Assembly: GCF_001949145.1 (NCBI RefSeq)
Contig: NW_019091375.1
Location: 2,634,558 to 2,696,557, forward strand
Length of the DNA: 62,000 nt
From: Acanthaster planci
Taxonomy: Eukaryota; Echinodermata; Asteroidea; Valvatida; Acanthasteridae
Reading direction: 5' to 3'
Shown here: positions 22,192-34,713 of the stretch, piece by piece
Position numbering within the stretch: the stretch's first letter is position 1
Layout: every line of letters starts with the position of its first letter
Program-made: the position numbers and the translations under genes
Notes under the pieces: model-generated
What the model saw: the letters and a program-made list of their open reading frames with translations, nothing else
What the model was told of the DNA's origin: nothing
The model's database searches: none

Positions 22192-25100
22192 TTGCTGGAA
22201 GTGAGGCTAATTTCCTGGACTGTTCGTCTCGGATTGCCGCTGAAGCTATCTTTAGGAGAGGGAAACATTGTGCGGACGTGGACGAGTCCACACAACGTCT
22301 TTTAACCCTACATTAGTGTACTTTTCTTTGGTTCAGCGGTCAAAACAATGTACACGTATGCCAAGGTTGTACTGTGCGACATGAAGCTAACACATGTAAA
22401 GGTAGTACATTTACACTACAGACCTCATCACTAATTAATTCATAATTATGCACGTATGCCCACAAATGAATACAACAGCTTTATTAATCTTTGAAAGTAT
22501 CAGAAAATGTGAAGATTGTATTTTGAAACGGATATTTCTTGTTTTTTCTTCTGCTTCTTTTTTGTTTGTGTGTGTTTTTAAACATTGGAAAAGGCACGCT
22601 TGGCCATCGGTGACGTGCAGCCCCTAACGCCCCCCCCCCGTGGTTACTACCACCGACGTGCATGAAGGTATTCAAACTCGGCCGTGCACGTGCACCTTGG
22701 ATGAGACCGCATTGTGCTAGCAGCCCTGCGTTAAATACTTGGGGTGCGTTCTATTAGCATACACAGTACAACCCTGACTAGGGGATGATCGCTGTCACGG
22801 TGTCAAACACGGCGAGACGATGGGTATGAGTCAAGCCCGAGTCCACTCGTGAAAAAAAATGAACGAGCGCACCGTGTACAACAAAACTGACCCTTTGAGT
22901 GGTACAGTTTGTCAACCGTTGCAGGAACTTCCTGTAAACAACGTGTTCTGGACCAGATAGCCGTCATAGAGATGACAAGGCAGTGTGCCCACTCGAGGAA
23001 GACAGTTAATGACACGTTTCAATCATAAAATGGTGTTTTGTTGAAAATTGGGTGCCAGGTTTGAGTACTACTTCCGAAGCACCCAAGGACAACCCAACCC
23101 TTATACGAAATAAACATCCATTTTGACCCCCTATGGCTAAGGTTCAAACTGTAAACAAGGTGTATTTTTTTTACTGTCGTTGAAGTTGGTTAGGAGAAGT
23201 TCATTGGAAAAAAAAATTAGAATTAGTCCAGAAAGGACATTGCACATATCGAAACGTCTTGTGGGATGTGAGAAAAATCCGCGAATGTGTGAAAAAGGCA
23301 CAAGCAATAAAATCAAAGTTTGGCCGATGGTAGGAAACTAGCTAGGGCAACAACGTTCACAACCTGGAAAAACCAACGTTACTTGCAACCCCTCAATCCT
23401 GGTGGTGTTTTTCCGGTAATTTTTACAGCTATTTTGATATCCATTTTTATGACATGACATACTTCTTAGCGAGACAGGTCGGGACAAAATGATTTTAGTC
23501 ACACTTCCCACTGACATACTGAAAACACTCAGGCAGACACACGGTGGATGCGAAACTGCAAGCGACTGCTACAACAAATCATACATTTAAACTTCACAGG
23601 GTTTATTCGTAATGAATTCCTTTACCAAGAGAATGTACCGGCTGTATTGTCGTCCAAAACGGCTACACTAGGATTGGAACACTGTACTCATGTCACTTGT
23701 ATATGTTAATGCTTTTCAATTAAAAAACAAACAGCGAATTTTTTGAACAACGGGACGTTTGGTTTGGTCAACTGACACCAAAAGCTGCTCTCATTGCTTC
23801 AAACATGGCCGTCTTTGTGAAAAAATTAAACAGGGCAGTTTTTTTCATTTTATTATATATGTCATAAAAAAGACCAAGTGTGCAATGTCTGTTTACCCAT
23901 TGTAGTTAAAGAATTATTTGGTTTCTATATCCTTTCAAGTACAAGAAACGTCGATGGGATACCGGTATGGTCCCATTATTCCTGTACTGTCAATCATGAA
24001 ACAATCAAACCTGAGCGTACAAGAGCGCAGTTTTAAGGTGCATTGGGGTTTCTTTGACTCCAACATACCTAGTGCACACTTATTCCTATAGAAAAATGCA
24101 GCGGGGATATCACTAACCTAAATCATTAATGCTGACCATGAACACAAAGCAAGCATTCAATCGTGTTTGAAATTACTGAATTCAGGCAAATAATTCATTC
24201 CAACTTTTCGAATTTGTGCCCGTCACTCCACATCCGCCTTTACTATACCGGTGAGACTATAGGTGGGTTCGAGCGTGCTATTTGTGTTAACACGAGTATT
24301 TCCAAACACTCAAAGTCTAGAAGTGAAATCTGTGAATTAGCGTCAGCGAGAGCATGCCCTCGGTCACAGTACGAGTATACGCTTGATCCGAGTGTAATGC
24401 GTGCGCAAGCACCATTTGCCTGCAATTAGGAGTCAACACAACTATATACAACAGGGCGTGCGAATTAACGTACCCCATAAATCTCTCAAAAGACGTCATT
24501 TCCTACGGATGTCACGTGCATCGGCATTTTCGGCATCCAGTTTTCACGATGCGCATCAGTTGTGCCGTAAAGCGAAGACATTTTGAGCAAAATGCTTATT
24601 TAGAACATCTTAATATTCGACTTACACTCTTTAAAAAGGAGATACCAAAAGATTCAGTGTGCCAAACGCGAAAGCGTGTTGCAGAACGCGCGGTGTCTAT
24701 TCTTTCGAGTCGGGCGTGCACGATGATTGTAAGACAGGTCCCTGACCTTGCCTTCTAACCATCGCTGCAGTACACATACGTGACTGACGGATTTCGTCGG
24801 CTTTTGAGAATGCGGTCAATTGGTCGTTGCCGTTGAGGATTCTGTTGAACTCGCATTCCCAAAGTATTTAATCTGAAAATCTAAAAGCTCAAACCCTCAG
24901 CATTGTGTCCGTTTTCACCTTCTGGTGTAAATATATTGAGCATGACCTTGTGTACGTGTTCAAGACGAATTATGCTGTGCACCCCCCCTCCGTGTTTATA
25001 GAAACAACAACAACTTCAAGCACGGGAGTGTTTTAACTGGTCGCCTAAAGAGTTTGAAAATCGTTCGAACAAAGTCATGTCTCCACAAGGATACAAATCC

Positions 25101-27966
25101 AGAAATGTTAGGCCACCCGGGAAAGAACTGGAACCGCAACGCCAAATTTTGAGAAATGGCTTAAGCTTCGACATTAACCGGCAACATCACTGGCATAACA
25201 TAGTGACTAGTTCTGTTTACCGTAGCATTTAAGACGGGCATTAGGATGTATATGTTGTTTAATTTTAGAACTGATATCAATTCTGGGCGTCAGTTCTGGT
25301 TGTCCAATCTTTAGTCCCAGAGTTACAGGAAAAAAATTAAGTCAGCTGTTACCTAATTGCTTTACACGGCGTTTAAAATTCAACCAATAACGCCAACTTT
25401 TTCTTATTGTTTGGATTACGAAACCACCGACTCCTAATTATGCAATTTTTGGGACAGTAGCATTGTTTTATTCTCAATGGTGTTTTTTCATGTTTGAGAC
25501 ACAAATGGACTAAATTCATTGTTTTCCCTTCAACCGTACATAAGTTAATTGTAAGAGAAAATGGAAATTTAAAGTATATATTTTGCGTTCTCCGACCCTG
25601 CAAAATGTTACGGTGTGTTTGTAATCGAGTAGATACACGTGCTGACCTAATTGAAATACACACTTGCATACGGTTGCTTATCCGAGTCCTATTGACACCG
25701 CATTATAGACATATATTACCTACGCTAAAAAAGAATCCACATCATAAAAACTCTACAATTGGCCATTTCGGAGTATCATGAAAAATTTAAGACATCGCAT
25801 AATTAATAACAGAAGATGATATGTCAATAAAAGAGATGACCTTTAGCGACGACACCGTCGCCACAGTACAATGATGTATTTCGCCTATTAGTTTGCTCCT
25901 AAGTATGAGTCTCCAAGGAAGACAGGACCCAATTTTTCTCTTCCAGTGCCGGGCGAAGCCATTCTCATGAAAAATTTAGGGAAGTTAGAATGTATTCACG
26001 TATGACAAAAGTAATGGCTTCGCTACCGTCTCATCGTATAACACAGTTCTTGTTTCACTGCTTCAAATCTCTTTAGGGGAAACTGGGTTTTTTGTTCTTT
26101 GATATATATTTTTCTCCTGAAACGTTGACATCACATTTGTTAAAAGTACGCATTTTGGGGGGGTCCACAGTACGACAGTAGCAAGCAAATTGCATGGATG
26201 CCAAATGCTTTTTGGTTGATTAATAATTGATTTATGATACAACACAAGGAAGAGCATTGTAATGGAAAGGCACAATGTATTCTGCTTGTTTACTGTGTTT
26301 TGCTATGGTTGTGACTTCTGTTTACATGGAAGTAATGGGTAATCTACAAAGAAGAAGAAGTGCTAGGAGTATGGATTGCGCACATCATCTATGATTTCAA
26401 GAAGGTTTCATGGGAGAAGAATATCCCTCCTGTTGCAATTCCCAGAAATGCACGTTGAATATACAAACTTACACAGAGCCTTGAAAGGTTGTGTTGAATC
26501 GAAAATGGCAATGAAGACAAGACAAATCCTTTGAAAAGGGCAACTGAACTGGGCAGAGACAGGATCGTGGAATGATGTACATCTAATAGTCTTATGGGGT
26601 CGTTATTAAAGACATTGTCAAGATAATTAGTTTATGCGCAAAATGAGTGACAGTTCGTGTAGCCTTATAGTGGGACATACCTGCATAATGCCCGTTCATA
26701 AGCTTTATCGTTTCTTGTTTTTTAATCAACCGATATCTCGTCAGGAAATAGGTATCATTTCAAAATTCAAAGTTCGTTTTGCATCTAAGTGAAGCATTTT
26801 GCCGTCGTGACCAATAAATACATTATGCAATTAAAACATTATTTGCAAAGGGCAAACATCAAAGCACTGATGCAGGATCTGGCGTTTTTCATTATCTAAA
26901 TTCAACTGTATATTAATTTTGATGTGTATTCCTCATTCGGTTTGGCAGGTACTTTGGGAAGAATAGGCAAGAGAAACAATAACAAGAGAAGTAAGAGCAG
27001 CAAGAACTGCAGTGTGTAGAGAAATGAGAGCACCAAACGCAGCAAGCTATGACAATAACAAACACCAACAACTGATCAAAAACACACAGCGGCAAAAGCA
27101 GCAAACAGATTTCACTTGCAGTTACTCCACTTCCACACTCTACATGGTTACAGGTAAGCCTATAATAGATGTTTTTTAGGGTCCGCTGGGCAATATCTTC
27201 TTGATACAGACTAGTCACCTCTTTTCGGGCCTCCATCGGTTCTTGATACAGTGAACTATAAGGATCCCTTAAGTTCTCAATCAAAGATCATTACCAGAAA
27301 TGAAAAGTGATGAGCGCGGACTATCTGCTCCGATCTTTGTTTTTATCTTTGGCTTGCATTAATGTACACTTGCTAAGCAAGCTAAAAAGGTCTCCTTAAA
27401 TGTTGTTTATTGCATTCGAAGACGAAATCTAAATTAATTAATTAGTTTCTGTTGAAAAGCTTTTAACGAGGTCTGATGTTTTCATTCCCGCAGAATCTGT
27501 CTCGAAAAGAATGCAATTATTCTTGTTTTAAATTAACGATGTTATGACTCTTGCATTGCAGAGAAAATGTATAATTTCTTGTATAACGTGTATTTGTACA
27601 AATCATGTCTGCAATAGAGAATATACTTGTATTTCTGCAATATAGTGCATGCAACCACGACTAAATACATATCTCGGGCCTGTTGACGTCATCAGTGTGA
27701 GGGAAATTGAATTCTTTCACTCTCAAATCACCAACTGATTTTCTCCTTGGGGAATCTCGACCGCGTAGTTCTTGTTGACAGGATTTTTGTAGCTGGTGAA
27801 CGCGTGGATCGCTGGTGTCAACCCTCGGTCCAGCCGTAAAGCATTCTAGTAGCCACCTGCACCAGCTGCCCTTGCACACGTGGAGAAAATCCATTTTTTT
27901 TCTACCAGTGCTTTTCGGAGGGTTGCTTTTTATGCTTCCGAGATTATTTCCTCATTCACTTATCAG
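21301..27966. other. Non-coding stretch
   Basis: It contains the (TC)n tract at 22145 and a C run near 22630. A GC-richer block at 24240-24750 with several short open frames has no recognisable product. A 123-codon minus frame (26913-27284) begins with protein-like sequence containing SLYQE twice, then becomes hydrophobic and cysteine-rich over a GCAGCAA-type low-complexity stretch. No clear acceptor supports it. Confidence 0.45.
22145..22187. repeat. (TC)n microsatellite
   Basis: About 21 uninterrupted TC dinucleotides. The long minus frame across it (21836-22291), with an RERERE run, is produced by the repeat and is not a gene. Confidence 0.97.
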
Positions 27967-28112
27967 TTCCAAGTAAGGGCTTCTGGGGGAGGTGATGTGA
28001 TAAATATCGCAACATTACATACAGATCCCAATTTCTCGGTAGTGAAACTTGGAACCATAATACAAGCAATTACACCACAGACTCTAGGTATTCCGCTTAC
28101 ACTAGTCATTAG
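27967..28112 (+). CDS. Candidate internal exon, unknown protein
   Basis: A pyrimidine-rich acceptor (TTCCTCATTCACTTATCAG) is followed by 146 nt with one long open frame and the donor ATTAG|GTAAGG. The frame starts FQVRASGGGDVINIATLHTD and ends with a hydrophobic LGIPLTLVIR-type stretch (phase 2). The FQVRA start is reminiscent of a strand in fibronectin-III or cadherin-like folds, but too little is present to claim either. The frame is also open upstream of the acceptor. Chance remains a serious alternative. Confidence 0.35.
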
Positions 28113-30324
28113 GTAAGGGACTACTTTTTGAAGGTAAAGGAAGCAAAATTACAAATAAAATACCTCTTCATAAAAAAAGAGCTTGTTAATAAATCCACAT
28201 CATTCATAATATAACCTCAAAAATCTACAAAGTCCAAACGAAAAATATTCTTTAATTTGCTTTAATGCCGTTGATATGTGAAAATCATCTGAATCTTCAT
28301 GTATTGCGACTCACACAGTTTTCTACGGTGTTTCATCACACAGCGAAAAACATTCTTCCAGAATTGTTTCGTCAGAATATACACTTTAAGAGCAACAAGC
28401 TAAGAGGTTGTTGTAGTTCCTTTCCCCAGCAGGTATTAGTAATATCAACATTTATTGAATAACAATAAGCTCTCCAGAGCTATAAAGAATAACAAAAACC
28501 TCTATTTAGTCCATAGGCTGGTTCATACTCGTGCAAGTTCGAAAGGAAGCGAATTTTACGTCATGAAATATTTTTAGTGAAATGTGCTTGAGTTTAATTA
28601 TGTTCAACATTTTGACATTTTCAGCAGGTTCCAACTTTGCCAGATCTAATGGCATAGATCCCTATGATCTCGGCAGGTTTACAATATCTGTTCTTTTTTA
28701 TTCGTGATAAACGATTTAATTTCGTATAAGTACAATTTTAAACAGTTCACCCTTTTCAAACCCTCAGGATTTGATACTGCGAATTAGGTCGACATAGCTT
28801 GAAGTGACGTATCCCCCCCCCACACACACAAATTCCCGGTACCCCCCAGGTGCCCCTCCACACTAAAAATGAATGGATATTGAGCAAGGCTAACAAAAAC
28901 CTGCCCTCAAAAAGCCACATCACTGAAAGCTGGTGCCCCCCTTAAGATGCTGGTGTCCGCCTTGTGCCCCCCCACCAGTAAAATCTTAGCTACGCCACTG
29001 ATATTTTAATGTCGATTTTTTATTAAATAACGTGAGAATTCGTCGATCTTATAGAAGAACCATTTTTCAATAGAAAGTCATCTATTCTATCCTTCCAGTT
29101 GTCTCTTAACTTATTCACAATGCACTCGCTCGATCAGAAGTCATGACTCGTCTTAGCCTTGGAAGGGAAAAGACAAGCACCGCGCGCAGTAGGCCACTCG
29201 GCTCCTCGTGAGTGGCCGCGGGGGCAGAGTGAAGATTTTCTCGATGGCTGTCGTGGAATCACGAGTGCAAAGCGAGGTTCAGTGGTTGTTTAACAACCAC
29301 TGCCGTTCACCGTTTGAAACGTAGCATCATTGTTTTCTTAAGGAGAAACTGAGCAAATTAAAAGACTACTCGATTAACTGCTGCGTGGAAAAGATCGTAA
29401 TACATGTCTTACACTCTTTCAGGGTTAAAGTAATCCAGGAATTCCTACCTTGTCAGATGCCCCTGCTTTTGTTTTAAACCGGTGAAACAGTAATGATTTT
29501 TTTTATGAATCTAAAAACACACCGATTAAAGTAGTGATCTGATTTAGGAAATGTTTATTATTTATTAAACGAGAAATCGACATTCGCCAGTTCCAGGTCG
29601 GTAAAATTCATTAGCTACTATCCCCTGCTTGTACACTACTTACTTTCTGCAAAATTATTGTTATCAAATGCGGTAAAAAAGTTTAGGAGTAAAAGTACGC
29701 AGCAAAGACTGTAGGGAAATTATTTTTAAGTTATATTTCAAGCTTTTCTGGGGCATTAAAATCCTACCCTCGATTTTTCCTTTTCATTTTAACTGCAAGG
29801 AACTTTTATTATGAACAATTTCCATGGAGTTTTGTAAAAATGCATGTTTCATATTTTCTGCTAGATTTGCATCACAGTTTCCATTTTATTATTGTACATT
29901 TCGGACGTATTGTTTCTAGTTAGTAAGAATATTTGGGATTTTACAAGTAAATGTTGTTTTATGGCAATAGGAAAATCATTTCATTGTGAAATGACAACTG
30001 CATTTATGGTCCAAATTGACTTCATATTATTCAATTAGAAAAATTAAAAAATTTAGGAGGCCTGAATGACTACCGAAAACTACTTTTCTTCTGGTAAGTA
30101 GTTTCCCGTAGGTAAAGTTCATTTTTTTATCTATTTGGTTATACTTGGATGATGCCATTTCGCCTTTTTAATTCCCATCCAGCAGTTGATGAAAAAAAAT
30201 TCCTCAGGGAGGCATTGTAATTTTGCCCTTTATACCCTAGGCTCGTAGTAGAAATCAGGCCCTGTTCTTAAACGGCAGATGCCACTTAATTACTTTGCCA
30301 TTAAATCTCCCTTTGCCTGGACAG
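28113..30324. other. Non-coding stretch
   Basis: Apart from the hAT-like end at 28800-29002, this is AT-rich DNA with no exon support. A 15-bp imperfect hairpin surrounds a donor-like GTAAGT at 30095. A GC-richer patch at 29170-29300 has no open frame of interest. Confidence 0.5.
28800..29002 (-). mobile_element. Terminal fragment of a hAT-like DNA transposon
   Basis: Read on the minus strand it begins CAGTGGCGTAGCTAAGATTT at 29002 and continues into GGTGGGGGGGCAC and further G-rich blocks. CAGTGGCGTAGC followed by poly-G is a widespread terminal sequence of animal hAT-type elements. The opposite end and the 8-bp target duplication were not found. The left boundary is approximate. Confidence 0.5.
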
Positions 30325-30531
30325 ACTTGCATCGGCAGCCAGGGCAGATTTCGACAGACCATTCTTACAGCCGGGACGCCGGATAAGCCTAGAAACAATA
30401 TTTACGCAAGGCAGCGAGGCTCAAGAGGGGCTACCCACGTAATCTTTGAGGCGATACCCACGAGGACGGTCCGAGTTAGCCGTGATGGGCTTCCTGATGA
30501 TGAAACCTTTGAAGGAGATTTGTGGCCATGA
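30325..30531 (+). CDS. Candidate terminal exon, unknown protein
   Basis: The acceptor TTAAATCTCCCTTTGCCTGGACAG is good. It is followed by an open frame of 68 codons to TGA at 30529-30531, with a protein-like, arginine- and aspartate-rich end (VRVSRDGLPDDETFEGDLWP). The block is clearly richer in G and C than its surroundings. A second frame is open for 40 codons from the same acceptor, so the reading frame is uncertain. No domain is recognised. A conserved non-coding element is an alternative. Confidence 0.25.
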   Translation, partial: TCIGSQGRFRQTILTAGTPDKPRNNIYARQRGSRGATHVIFEAIPTRTVRVSRDGLPDDETFEGDLWP

Positions 30532-30776
30532 TCGCCCTTTCGCTAAATTGACATGCATGCGTGTAGAATGGAATACCCCTACAGCAACATTAAGACGCAG
30601 ACTGCAACTTCTGTTTAAGTGTTTCGTTCAGTGAGTTTTGGCTTACTCAAGTTCTATTGTTTTCTGTTTTTGCTGAGGGAGATACAAACAACTATTATCG
30701 TGAATATGATTCGCATATATTTGAATAAAATTATTTAATGGCGCCAGGAGATTATTTGACAAAGTGTGTGTAGTTA

Positions 30777-31944
30777 CATTCTAAAAAAAATGAAATGCTA
30801 AAAACGGGTGCTGAGTTGAAACTTGCGCCACGAATGCTAATTATAGCACATAACGCACAAGCCGGGATTCAGAAACGATTAGGTGCAGAAAACTGGGTGC
30901 TGAAAATAAGTTTAATGCGTGTATTACACTTCAAGTGTAGCTCTGCATGTTTTAGCACCTGGACTGAATTCCTGGATGGTTGAGCAGTGCTGCCTCAAGC
31001 GTAGAGCACCTAAAGGCGATCTACCAGTAGATTGGTGCACCAACATGTGCTTTATTAGCACCAATGGTGTGACGTCATTACACCTCGCAAGCGTAATTCG
31101 ATGCATGTGGTATAACTGGCGGTTCATGAAGCTAGGCATCACTACATATCACCAGATCGGAGGCATTGCCAAGATCAAGTAATCACGCTATCGGTAATGA
31201 TTTTCCGCTTCACGTTTCTGTTGAGTCTCTTTAAGTACTTTAGGCCTGGAGTCTAGAGTGCAGAGTTGAATGCTGCTATAATCACAGTGTTTTGTAAACG
31301 AAGCATTAATGGCGCTCACGTTCCATCAGTGCCAACGAAACAGCTTGCTTGGCTTTGAAATTTCAGTACTAAAGAACAATGACAAGGCATTTTCAGTAGC
31401 GTCCTTGCTTAACTAAGTTTAAAGGATGCAACGTCAAACCATAGAGCAAACCTAAACAAACTTGTTATGGTAGGCCTTCGGTGCATGACGTACTGTCATG
31501 TAGGCTAGGCCACATTTTGTACACCAGTGCATGTACATGATTGTGCTTGAAACACTCTGTATTTCTTTGAAATTCAAAGATAAAAGAGCAGGTTTAAATC
31601 AAAAGTATGTGTCATATTTTCCCCTTTTGTAATGCAGGAGTGCAACAGCGACAAGGTGTTTTGTGTGTTGCACTGCACGTGCTGGATGTAGGCTAAAGTA
31701 ACACTATGAGTGCTGTTTACCAGCCTATACAAGGAGTTGTTTTAGCACTCAAAGTGTAACAGCACTAATGGAGCAAAAGTGATAACACTTAAAAGTGTTT
31801 TTTTCAAGCACCCAGACTGGTGCTAACCCATTACATTTAAACAAGTGCTAATGTAGCACAAATTTTGCAGTCCCTTTGCAAGCACTAACAAGTGCTATTG
31901 CCATGTCGCCAGGTGCTAAAAATAGCACTTCATTTTTTAGAGTG
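30777..31944. mobile_element. Non-autonomous DNA transposon, about 1.17 kb
   Basis: The left end CATTCTAAAAAAAATGAAAT is matched in inverse by the right end, which read inward on the minus strand gives CACTCTAAAAAATGAAGTGC. Both ends are flanked by TA (30775-30776 and 31945-31946), a possible target duplication. Within the element, and most densely in the last 250 bp, the words AGTGCTA and TAGCACT recur more than a dozen times in both orientations, like subterminal transposase-binding repeats. No transposase frame is present. The superfamily is not assignable from the ends alone. Confidence 0.65.
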
Positions 31945-31946
31945 TA

Positions 31947-34567
31947 TTTTGTTTTGTAATAATGGTTATACAACCGCAATCAGCTCCAAGCAAAACAAAA
32001 GACGGCGCGTTTTTTAAGTACTCACTGCGTAAGCACGCGTTTATTATGGGTGAGTACTAGTAACGAATTTATCTAATGTATGGTCTTTGTGTACATGCAG
32101 AACGCCTGCAAGAACCCGCTTGGAAAACTTACTTCCATCTGTCTTTCTTCTGCCGCTTAGGGTTGCACTTCAACTCAGGGCGGATCAGGCAAACCATTGA
32201 CCGACAACAACAAACAGCCTACAGCTGCAAGACGGCAAAAGAAAGGACACTACCATAAACCCTATAAAAACTGTATAGTTACTGGTTGGTAATGACTTCA
32301 CTGTGGAGTATTTAAATACGTCAGATGCACAATCATGTGTACGCGAGAACCAGCCCATGAACCAACCCGCGCTTTACTTCAAGGTCCAAATGACGTCACG
32401 CTTCGGTACTCTATCCAATTCGTAAGTGACTTTAGCATACACGCGCACGCACCACGAATTATACGCTTTCATTGGATGAACAAACAAGTTGCGCCTTAAC
32501 TTCAGGTTCCATGGTTCCATGTAACTCTATGTGCAGTGGACATGGTTTAAACTGAAGTGACGTCACACTTACAAACCAGATACACGTGTGTTGACGCCCA
32601 ACCTTGTTGCCAGGGGTACGATATTGTCGCGCCATGTTGGGTCCCACCATGCTTTACGTGATCTTTACCCCTGGTATTGTCGGGATTTACGCGTGCGTGA
32701 ATTGCAGGAAAATACGTTGGCGCAAGCATGTAGCTTTTGAAATATGCTCGCCATTCACTTTACGTGATATGTATATACGCACTGAATAGCAGTCAGCGCT
32801 AGGGCTAGTAAAGAACGTGCACGCAGCCCATGGAGTGGAGGTCGGTTTACATCCAATTGCCAGAACAGACACTTATTTGGATTAGAGCTTCTCATGATCA
32901 TTACCGTTCGAAAGCAGGCATACATATAAACCAGACTGACCACCAGATATACCACCGAACGCATTCAGAACCACATGCACATTTCGCAATCTGCGTGGCG
33001 CCCGACGAAAGCCAAAACTATGGGCAACTTCACCCCTACAGTTGAAGAATTCCTGCTATACAATGGTATGAAGCCTTTTTGGATATGAAAAATCCCCTCG
33101 TTACTTAAATCTGGAAAATATAGATTCGAAACACTGCATCTGCAACACTTAAAAAAGGAAGAAATAACACTACTGAAGAACAAAAACCCAGAACGTATTT
33201 TGGGAGCACGTGTAAACAAATGCAGGCAACAAGGACGCTGCGCGCAATGCGCATTGGACGCGCTGTCATTCGCCCATTGTTTGCCCATACCTTGTCAAAC
33301 TCACGGTTACACACGCAAGATTGACGGTCTTTGCGTGCACTATACGACACACGGCGAACAGAGTTATTATAAAAGAAAAGGAACCAAAACTGAAGAATGC
33401 GGTTGTTTGAAAAGACAAGAACAATAAAACACAACTATACCGATCGTTCGCGAATATTTTTAGATGAAATTCTACTAGAAATGGTAAAAAAAGGGATTTA
33501 CAACAATCTTTTCTGAATCTAGGTACTAACAGAAACCACTATTTTCCCTCTTGATCTTTAATCGGAAAATTCTATCTCACAATAATTTTCCTGGAAAAAA
33601 TCGAAATTAAAACCGAGCAGCAACGAAAAAATTGTTTAACATACGTTTTGCTCGAATGCATGTGTAATGGCCCCTTAAAATGGGCGTAAATGGTTGGGGG
33701 TAGCCATTTTGTTTTGAATACAATTCTCCTTTCGCATTTTACAGGATGTGTTAATTTCGAAACCGCAATTCGGTATAGATACCCAATTTGGCAGTATCGG
33801 TTTTGGTATAAGGAAGGTACAGGTGGACATGCATGGCCTGCGTGTTGTCCCACGTTGGTTGCAGTGCATTAAAATCCGCCTGTAGTGTGATAATCTGATA
33901 AATATAAAACGCCCTGTAACATGGTAAAATGTTTCTACCCTTGCAACATGCGGAAAGGGATTTCTGGACAGATTAGGTGTATTTTACGTATCCAATGCCC
34001 GGGATAAAAAAGACATGTTACCCGTCTATGTCCAGAAACTGTACTACTTTTCCTGAAGTCATGAGGAGTCTTTTTTTTTTAATTCCTTTGCTACTGAAAA
34101 TCTTTACCAGTTGGGCAGTACTTTTAAAAAAATCGATTTTCTGGATACTTCAGCAGTGGATGTCAGGCTGATCCAAGGGGTTTGGTTTAATATCTTTCCA
34201 GCAGTACTGGTTGGAATGCAATTATGGGTCAATAAATTGATTTATTAGTTCCTAAATTTATTGCCAAGTTGCATGAGAGGGTATAGCATTGTGCGTTTGA
34301 CTGATATGTCAAGGCCGTGCCTAAGAACCCTCATCCCCGGGAGGGGTCCCCCATTTCGTAGCATGCTGACATTTGCATTTCTAGCAAACAGCCACCTCTA
34401 AAAACTCATGCTTTATGGATTTTTTCCCATAATAAAAAATGGCAGTGGAAGAAACACCCTCATTTTAATTCAGATAATCCAGATGGTGCATTCTGAAAAC
34501 AAAACAGATAGCCTTACTGGCAATAATTTTCGCCTGCTAAATGTCGAGCTGCAATGCGGCCGTTTCA
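31947..34567. other. Non-coding stretch with CpG-containing blocks
   Basis: TGACGTCAC words occur near 32391 and 32559, and related GTATTGTCG words near 32622 and 32672. A plus frame at 33200-33427 is cysteine-rich and listed separately. No firm exon or promoter is identified. Confidence 0.45.
33200..33427 (+). CDS. Weak cysteine-rich open frame
   Basis: A 75-codon frame without an ATG start encodes eight cysteines, for example KCRQQGRCAQC near the start and EECGCLKRQEQ at the end. The pattern suggests a small disulfide-rich or zinc-binding exon, but no acceptor of quality precedes it. The opposite strand is open over the same interval. It matches no family I know and may be chance. Confidence 0.12.
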   Translation: MGARVNKCRQQGRCAQCALDALSFAHCLPIPCQTHGYTRKIDGLCVHYTTHGEQSYYKRKGTKTEECGCLKRQEQ

Positions 34568-34713
34568 CAATAGTGCGTCACCAAGAGTTTGCAACGCGTT
34601 GGGCAATCACAATGCGCAGAATTTGTCGACCCAATGCGTGTTTGGAAATGGTCGACAAATTTCGCGCGTTATAATTGGACAGCGTGTTGCAAACTCTTGG
34701 TGGCGCACTGTTG
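34568..34713. mobile_element. Almost fully palindromic MITE, 146 bp
   Basis: The first 66 bases (CAATAGTGCGTCACCAAGAG onward) are repeated in inverse by the last 66 (ending TCTTGGTGGCGCACTGTTG). There are scattered substitutions and a spacer of only about 14 nt. The terminus CAGTG/TAGTG followed by GCGYCACCAAG recalls hAT-type ends. A matching 8-bp target duplication is not evident, so the class is tentative. No coding capacity. Confidence 0.75.

Noticed and set aside
21836-22291. 151-codon minus-strand frame with an Arg-Glu repeat
   Set aside because: The repeat is simply the (TC)n microsatellite translated. The rest is not protein-like.
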